A DNA stretch of 64,000 nucleotides from Gnetum montanum. Taxonomy: Eukaryota > Streptophyta > Gnetopsida > Gnetales > Gnetaceae. This document shows, one piece after another, positions 57,601 through 64,000 of this stretch. Each line of letters begins with the position of its first letter. The stretch's first letter is position 1. The notes beneath the pieces are model-generated. The model did no database searches. It was not told where the DNA came from and saw only the letters and a program-made list of their open reading frames with translations. Location: contig MNCI01001825.1 in the NCBI GenBank assembly GCA_015680685.1, forward strand, positions 1,042,886 through 1,106,885, written 5' to 3'. The translations under genes were made by a program, and so were the position numbers.

Positions 57601-60579
57601 TTTTCTATTTTAGAGCCTATTTGACCTAGCTGAGGGCACTTAAGAGGTCCTGACCACCCTCATGTTTACTTCCCTTTTCTTCTTCCATCTGTCCAAAAGA
57701 TGAATTTCCTGAGAAGGGGTAGTTTCGGATTTGGGTTCAGACCCTTTTTGGTGGGACGGTGAAGATTGTGGGGGCATAGCAACATTCCCTTTCGGTAATG
57801 AGGACGTAGATGTAGGGGGTGAAGGCATAGTCTTGGAAGTACCTGGGGTGGTACCTTCCATCGACGTCTCACCTGCGAAGCACACTTCTCATTTCCTGGG
57901 ACGAGAAGGCTGCAGAGTTGTCATCTGTGGGGTGGGGGTTGTTGATTGGTTTGGCCCGTTAATGACGAATGGAGCTAATGGTGTTAGTGCACATGGTGAT
58001 GTAGTTCTATTAATGGGTGGTGTAGGGGCGGATGCCTTGGGAACAAATGGTACAGGGGTGGATGCCCAAGGAGGGAATCTTAAGATAAAGGGTTGTTGTG
58101 GGCTTTTGTTAGCCGTTGGTGGTACTGGTGCACTGCATTGAGGCACGTGGACCACAAACGGCTGCTAGGGCGATGTAGGATTGCTGTCAACACAAATAAT
58201 GTTGATGATGTATTTGGCATTGTTGGCATTAAGGGGATCCGTGTAGACGTGTAGGGATTGGTTCTCAGGGCATACTGGGTTGCTTTCATCTAACACCAGC
58301 TTTTCCTAATCAATCATCCTTTGGATGTCATCCTTCAATGCCGTACAATAATCCGTGTTGTGACCACATTGTTGGTAGTAGTCACAAAACCGATTTAGCC
58401 TGAAACCCTTACGAACTGGAGGCTCATTGGGCAAAGTGAACGAGGGACTCTTGAGGAGTTCACAATACCACTAATGCTTCTTAGCCCCCTCCTCCAACAT
58501 CTGTTTATGTTGGATGTACCCCATTGCCAATAGTTGCTTCAGAAGATTTGAAGGCTTGATAGGCAATGGGGAATACTTCGAGTGATCTTTATGTTCAAAG
58601 TTTGGTTTGGGTTGTGCAGATGTCTCAGGTGTAGACGTGAAAGGTTGTGGTGCATTGCCCTATTTGGGCACTGGGTTAGCTATAGGTGTGGCCGGTTTCT
58701 TATTGTTCTTGTTGCCATTGTTGGGTTTGGCCTCATTCACCACAATGGCCACTGTGGCAGTTGTAGCCTTACCCTTATCTTTGTCCTTCTTTGTGAAGGT
58801 GTTCTTATATGCAACATAAGCCAGGTCTTTGCTTGCCTTAGCTGCATCCTGAATGCTCTTAGTCTAAGCCAAAGCCTAACTAAGAGTGCAGGGAGCAAGG
58901 TAGTACAACTTAGACTTGATAAAATCATTTACTGCACCCTTGAAAATGACCAGAAAATGGGGCTCTACGATAGGCTTGTGAATTTCATTGAGGGTAGCGC
59001 TCCACCGCTGGATGAACTTCTAGACTGGTTCTAGAGGATCCTACTTCATGCTCATTAGCTAATCCAGCATGACTTCTGGCCTCAAGTTATACTTGAAGCA
59101 CATCACAAACTAGATCAGCAGCTCCTCTAGAGTTGAGATGGAGAAGCATGGTAGCGCATGGTACCAATCTAGGGCTTTTTTGGTCAAGGACATGGCAAAG
59201 ACTCGGATGACCGTATGTGGCCATTGTTATAGGAGAAGGGACTCAGACCTGAATGTAAAAAGGTGTGCGTTGGGATCCCCCTCCTCATTGTATTTTGTAA
59301 AGTAGGGAAGTGACATCCCGGGGGGTAATGTTAGTGCGGGGACTGCCGGGCTAATGGGATCATCTTGGTAGAAGTCCATGACTTGTACTGTGTCAGACCC
59401 AATAGCATTGAGGCATTTTATTTCCTCAGTGAGGGTTTGAATAAGCTAGAATGCTTGATCTAGACCCAAAGATGGCACAAATGTTTGGGGAACTGCCAGA
59501 GCAGCTCCTGTCTATGGAGTAGCAGGGGCAGCAACATGACCCGTCGGCAGTGTCGTTGGGGTGGCCCTTGTGAATAGTGGTGCTTGCGTTGTTCACCACT
59601 CAGTAGGTGGTGTTGTTGGAGCGGTAGCTGTAGGTTGCACCATGGAATGGAAGGCTTGTGTGTGAGGTGGAACAAACCATATTCTTACGTTGGGTTGTAC
59701 CATTTGCAAGGTTTGGTAAGTCTAGTAGGGAACATAGTGAGACATCTGCAATGGTAGCGTAGCAGGAGGAGAAGTAAATGGGGTACACCATGTGGATGGG
59801 CTTGGGTCTGCTACTGATGGTGGGACAGGTGTAAACATAGGAATGGAAGCAGATGCTACATATGACTGCGAGGTAGGTACTGTGTGAATGTGTGGCAAGG
59901 TAGCCGTGATCGATGCGTGATGGGATGTAAGAATGAATTGATGAATAGTTTGTAGGGGAATAGTGGTTGAGAATGAAACAAGGGAATGGGGGCATTGATA
60001 CATCAATGACATGACATGGCTACCCATCATGGATGTAATCGTAGGTTGCGATAGCGTAGGCATGATTACGAAAGGAGCAGCAATAGACAACAGATTCATC
60101 CAAAAGGACAGGGTAGGAGGGATGGTGGTAGGGTTGGTTTGACCTCCATCATCGGATTGAGAATCTAGTTCCTCCTGTCCAACCTAGAAAGCCTCATCGT
60201 GGTGAGACACTGTGTCTTGCAGCTCCCTAAGCCTAAGGATCTGGATCAGTTGATCCAGAAGCCATTGGTTCATTTGCGTTAATGGGATGGAAGTGCCTGG
60301 GGTGGGAACAAACTCCTTCCCATTGCAGTAGGTGAACTTGACGCTACGTTTCTCTTCGAGTTCTTGCGTATCTAAGGGCAGGCTTGCCTGCACCTTAGCG
60401 TAGAGTTAGTTGTATCTCTCGTGTTGTTGGGCCAAACCCTCAGGTCCCTGACTTTGGATCCTAAGAGATCGACGTGACCCCAACCCTGGGATGAGTGGTT
60501 GTTTAGCACTTGTAATGCCTTGAACCATGAAGGGAACCTTGAGGTTCGAGGTAGTAATAGTGGTAGTTGAAGAAGTCAT
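57601..60579 (-). pseudogene. gag: Gag region of element D (decayed)
   Basis: Start ATG at 60579 on the minus strand (MTSSTTTITTSN). Capsid-like core about 59450-58740: IKCLNAIGSDTVQVMDFYQD, ALTLPPGMSLPYFTKYNEEG, KALDWYHALP and KFIQRWSATLNEIHKPI. Knuckle near 58390: CDYYQQCGHNTDYC, where the first His has become Tyr. A proline-rich linker follows (58170-57900) in which only traces of the PFVVHVP motif are left. Many stops occur, mainly TAG at expected glutamines. Confidence 0.83.
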
Positions 60580-60945
60580 TCTTGCAAACAAGAAAAAAAC
60601 CAAGAGATCTAACAATGATCTAAGGCTTTATGTCCTGCAGGGTTCTAAAAGAATCATCAAAGCGACTGATTTGCACCACATGGTATGTAAACAACTACAA
60701 AAGGGTGTAACGTTTACGCTAGCACATATTGAGGTACAAAAAGCAAGCAGGACTACTATAAAAATAAGGAGAACAGTTGGCATTTGGAGGCTTTATGTCT
60801 TGCAGGGTCCCAAAGGAACCATTGAGGTGACTGATCTGTACTGCACGATGTGCAAACAACTGCACAAGGTGTCAAGTTTACGCTAATGTGTGCCAGGGTA
60901 CAGAACGTGTACAAGACCACCATAAAACATGGAAAGGGCATCAAA
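60580..60945 (-). repeat. Leader of element D with a tandem duplication
   Basis: Two diverged direct copies with a period of about 165 bases, each beginning (plus strand) ctttatgtcctgcagggt / ctttatgtcttgcagggt and containing gtttacgcta. No gene. The leader is much shorter than in A and B. Confidence 0.65.
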
Positions 60946-60964
60946 GGTCCTTCATCTGGCTCCA
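60946..60964 (-). promoter_or_regulatory. Primer binding site of element D
   Basis: Minus strand TGGAGCCAGATGAAGGACC, six bases after the LTR end; similar to TGGNGCTAGAAGGAGGGCC of the other copies. Confidence 0.65.
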
Positions 60965-60970
60965 GAAAAC

Positions 60971-62826
60971 TGTAGGGACCAAAAACATCAGTGGCTGGAA
61001 AACATTGAGAGGTCATCGATCATGACAGTCTTAACCTCGAATCCACGTGAGGGTCGTGCTGGATAAAATGGAAATGGGGTGCCCTGAATGGCTTGGTCGA
61101 TCAGACAGGGACTTAATTGGTGTTACTATAACCTTTTGCAAAAGTCTGAGTTAAAAGCAATGCTTATAGTGAAAATGATAATTTTTAAATGCGAGGAGAT
61201 GAAAACGATGTAAAAAATGCAATGACGAGCAAGAAAGCAAAGCAAACTGGAGATAGGAAAATGCACCACTTCAAGATTATGGCTTTACTTTGTCAAAGTG
61301 GATACAATTGGTTGCACGACACCGGGAAGCACAGAGATTCCAAAAGTAACTAGGGTGGTCAAAAGTAAGCCAACAATGTACTTGAACCCGGGTTCAAGAG
61401 CTAACAATGCCAAAAATGCTACAAAGCCAACCAGGTTAGCTTGAAACAGACAAAGTTTATTTTTGCTAACTGCTAATAGAATTGGCTAACTGTTGATTTT
61501 CCGGCAAGAATTTCCAACTGCTGCTTAAATTCGCTCACAAATGCCAATTTTCCAACTTGCTAATCTTTTTTTTTGCCAATTTGCCAACCAACCTACTTGC
61601 CAACCAACCCTTTGAGCGTTACTTGTCGAGGTATTTATAGGGCCAGGAGTATGTGAGAAATGTGGTTTGGATGCCACATACCCCGAACTCACAAGGTGTT
61701 GACGTGTCTATCCTGCATGGACATGCAGAGCTGATTGCTTGATGAGCTTGCCATGATGTAATTATGTTGTTAGAACATGGAGATGTGTGGCAACGATGTA
61801 GATAAGAAGGGATGTGCATTGTTGTAGTGTAGCTACCTGCTACGCTATGCTACAATTTGAGGTGTAGCATAGCAAATTGTTATGCTGTGTTGCCTGCTAC
61901 AATATGCTACGCTTTGGAGCGTATCATGTTGGCGTAGCATAGTAGATCACTATGCAGTGCTGCCTGCTACACTGTACTATGCTTTGGAGTGTAGCATGTT
62001 GGCGTAGCGTAGCAGCTTTGCTACGCTATGCTACGCTATGTAGCATAGCATAGTGTAGCCAACAGTTTGAAGGAGAAAGTTGCATTGAAAAATTTTGCAC
62101 GTGTTGGAAGCTTCTGAACTATTCTGACTAGTTCTGTATGTTTGCTACGCTACATAGTGTAGTAGCCTGCCTTAGCTGCAAAAATGCTAACAATTTGTAA
62201 ACGTTGTTCCTTGCCATGTGAAGCCTTTGAACTTACTGACCTTGCCTCCTAAGATGCCTTTTGCCACTTCATCATCGCTACGTTGTGCTATGCTGCGTAG
62301 CATAGCATAGCGTAGCAATTGACATAGCTTGCATCTTTTGCTACTTTGTCTGCTGAGTTTTGCTGAAAGACTTAAAGTTTGAGTAAAGAAAATGACTTTG
62401 AAAGGTTGGGGATGCCTGCTAAGTGTATTCAAAATCACTAAGCAAGCTGGGCTTTTCTGTCTTGGTTTTGCTAAGCTGCGTAGCGTAGCATAGCATAGCA
62501 CTTCATCCCGCAACTATCTTTTGAGGCTTGCTACGCTACATAGCGTAGCAAACTTCTTGACTTTAGAAAATTTTTCGAACTATTTTGCGAATCCTGAGCA
62601 CCGCCGACAACCCCATGCATCGCTTTTGAGTAGACTATCAGTTAGATGAACTTCCCAAGTGGGCAGGCCGGTGAGTCTGTTAGGCCTGTCAACACTGGAA
62701 GTAGAAAATTTACTGAAATGGATAGTTTGAACTTGCAGCATCCATTTCTTGTCAAAGTGACATGATGCTGCATGGATTCCAAGGACCTAGTGAAGCAAGA
62801 ATGGCTTGAAAATTTAGGGTGTTTCA
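60971..62826 (-). repeat. 5' LTR of element D
   Basis: 1856 bases; minus strand TGAAACACCC...GGTCCCTACA. TATA box GGCCCTATAAATACC at 61632-61639 on the minus strand, ttgccaa words (61490-61610), and dense tagcgtagc/gctacgct words at 61820-62060 and 62270-62550. Homologous to the split LTR at 10923-12292 plus 29442-29974. Confidence 0.93.
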
Positions 62827-62831
62827 CTATG
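62827..62831. repeat. Target site duplication of element D (right copy)
   Basis: CTATG, matching 10918-10922. Confidence 0.93.
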
Positions 62832-63678
62832 AAGACATGCCGGGCTTAGACCCACAGCTCATACAACATAACATTATCTTACACTCGCGTGTCAAGGTAG
62901 TTAAGAAAAAGGCTCAAAAAATCAAATTAGAAATAACACTAGTTGTACGTGATGAAATCACCAAGCTATATCAAGCTGGTTTCATTCACGTGATCGATTA
63001 CTCGGAGTGGGTGTCGAACATCATTGTAGTTTCTAAGAAAATGGGAGGTATACGAATTTGTATAAACTTTCGAGATCTGAACAAAGCAATGATTAAAGAT
63101 GACTTCCCATTACCAAGTATTGAGCAACTTATTAACACTATGGCTAGTCATGCCTTACTATCCTTTATGGATAGGTTCTCAAGTTACAACCAGATTTGAA
63201 TCAACCTAGAGCATTAGTTAACAGCTACTTTCATGACCCCTTGGGGAACCTTTTGTTACACCATGATGCCTTTTGGACTCAAAAATGCTAGAGCAACCTA
63301 TCAACTAGCCATGACATACATTTTTAGCAACTACCTCTTGGAGAGACTAAATGATTACATGGATGACATAGCAGTCAAGTCTAAGGGAGCTATTAATCAT
63401 CCCAATGATCTAGATGTAGTCCTCAAATGTTGTCACATGCATGACTTGTGTCTCAACCCAAGGAAATGTGTTTTTGGAGTTAAAATCAGACGCATGCTAT
63501 GGTTTGTAGTATTAGAGGTAGGGATACTAGTGGACCCTGACAAGTTAAGGGCCATCATCAACTTGGCACTGTTTGTGAACCTTAAAGAGCTATGTGGGTT
63601 GGAAGGCAGAGTACAGTTTATCCAGAGGTTTATGGTGAGGTTGACCAACAAGTTACACTACATGCAACAGTTGCTAAA
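62832..63678 (+). pseudogene. pol: RT core of element C, continued after D
   Basis: Starts with DMPGLDPQLIQHNII exactly where the frame stopped at 10922. It contains KLYQAGFIHVIDYSEWVSNI, INFRDLNKAMIKDDFPLPSI, MPFGLKNARATYQLA and the catalytic box YMDD (63356-63367). One TGA and one TAG lie near 63199-63217 where CGA and CAA/CAG are expected. Homology with A, B and D ends abruptly inside MQQLL at 63678. RNase H and integrase of C are outside the window. Confidence 0.88.
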
Positions 63679-64000
63679 TGATGAGTGGCGAGGTACCCCT
63701 ACACTCAACCATACGAATACGAGCGTGTACGTGTGATACAGTCAAAATTCGTAGACTAAATGCCTTAACACCACAAGAAACACTTGGGGTTAATCGTTCG
63801 TTGTCTTCCCAGGCTTGCTTGTATGTCTCACAGTGTATGGTTAAGCAAGTCTGAGGTATATGATTTTTTTGGTATTTTTCGGTTTATCTCCTAAGCTATG
63901 AGGATAAAGGGTTGAGAAACTAACTAACTCTAACTACGACACTAAGTCCTAGCGTCAGCATCCGTTCCCACTTACCGTACACACCCTGAACTGTGCAACT
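63679..64000. other. Unassigned sequence after the break in element C
   Basis: Unrelated to any Tat copy in the window. It begins TGATGAGTGGCGAGG, so it might be the end of another inserted element, but the far end and a target duplication are not in view. No gene seen. Confidence 0.35.

Larger units (their letters stand above)
10923..62826 (-). mobile_element. Element D: minus-strand Tat/Ogre-type LTR retrotransposon, itself hit by A and B
   Basis: On the minus strand the element runs from its 5' LTR (62826 to 60971) through leader, gag, protease, spacer with a plus-strand gene, RT-RH-aRH-INT, purine tract, to its 3' LTR (29974-29442 plus 12292-10923, split by element A). Ends read TGAAACACCC...CTACA in its own orientation and are flanked by CTATG. 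Subtracting A, B and their duplications leaves about 17.5 kb. Comparing the first ~190 bases of the two LTRs by eye gives about 28 differences, so it is clearly older than A. Confidence 0.9.

Noticed and set aside
59600-60099. Overlapping minus-strand frames in D's gag as separate genes
   Set aside because: One of them is the proline-rich part of gag in the right frame; the other is its frame shadow.

Overview
The window is intergenic DNA from a land plant with a large, repeat-rich genome. I see no host gene, no tRNA or rRNA, and nothing bacterial. Everything I can assign belongs to four giant Ty3/gypsy LTR retrotransposons nested in one another. Their gag, protease (PR), reverse transcriptase (RT), two consecutive RNase H domains and integrase (INT) place them in the Tat/Ogre clade, in which the second, archaeal-type RNase H is diagnostic. 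I cannot name the species.

Nesting. Element C (+ strand) is the outermost. Its 5' part fills 1-10922, starting at the primer binding site with the 5' LTR just outside the window, and its RT resumes at 62832-63678 before breaking again. Element D (- strand, 10923-62826) lies inside C's RT gene with a CTATG target duplication. Element A (+, 12293-29436, duplication CTACG) sits inside D's downstream LTR. Element B (+, 39185-56474, duplication CCTGC) sits in D's interior. Net of insertions, A, B and D are about 17.1, 17.3 and 17.5 kb. A and B form one family; C and D form a second, older one. D's LTRs differ roughly twice as much as A's by eye, which fits the nesting order.

Element plan (5'-3'): LTR, primer site, repeat-rich leader, gag with a C-H-H-C knuckle, a linker of repeated PYVVRVP-like motifs, PR, a 5-6 kb spacer, RT-RNase H-aRNase H-INT, a structured 3' region, purine tract, LTR. 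The unusual part is the spacer between PR and RT. In all four copies it carries a multi-exon gene on the opposite strand. In A and B seven of eight exons have identical lengths (131, 450, 263, 1041, 231, 195 and 102 nt), GT/AG borders are conserved, and there is a TATA box at a conserved place upstream of the first ATG. Known Ogre elements have an intron at this place, and known Tat antisense ORFs usually lie between pol and the 3' LTR, so an antisense spliced gene inside the PR-RT gap is the main discovery candidate. Its product (about 1065 codons in B) has a domain resembling plant transposon-associated proteins, a basic nuclear-signal-like stretch, acidic segments and a coiled coil.

Family-specific motifs (palindrome GCGTATACGC in A/B; TAGCGTAGC-like words in C/D) crowd the LTRs, and in A, B and C the first intron of the antisense gene. 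This arrangement recalls anti-silencing systems in which a transposon protein binds motifs spread over its own element. All coding regions here are decayed, mostly by CAG-to-TAG and CGA-to-TGA type changes expected from cytosine methylation.
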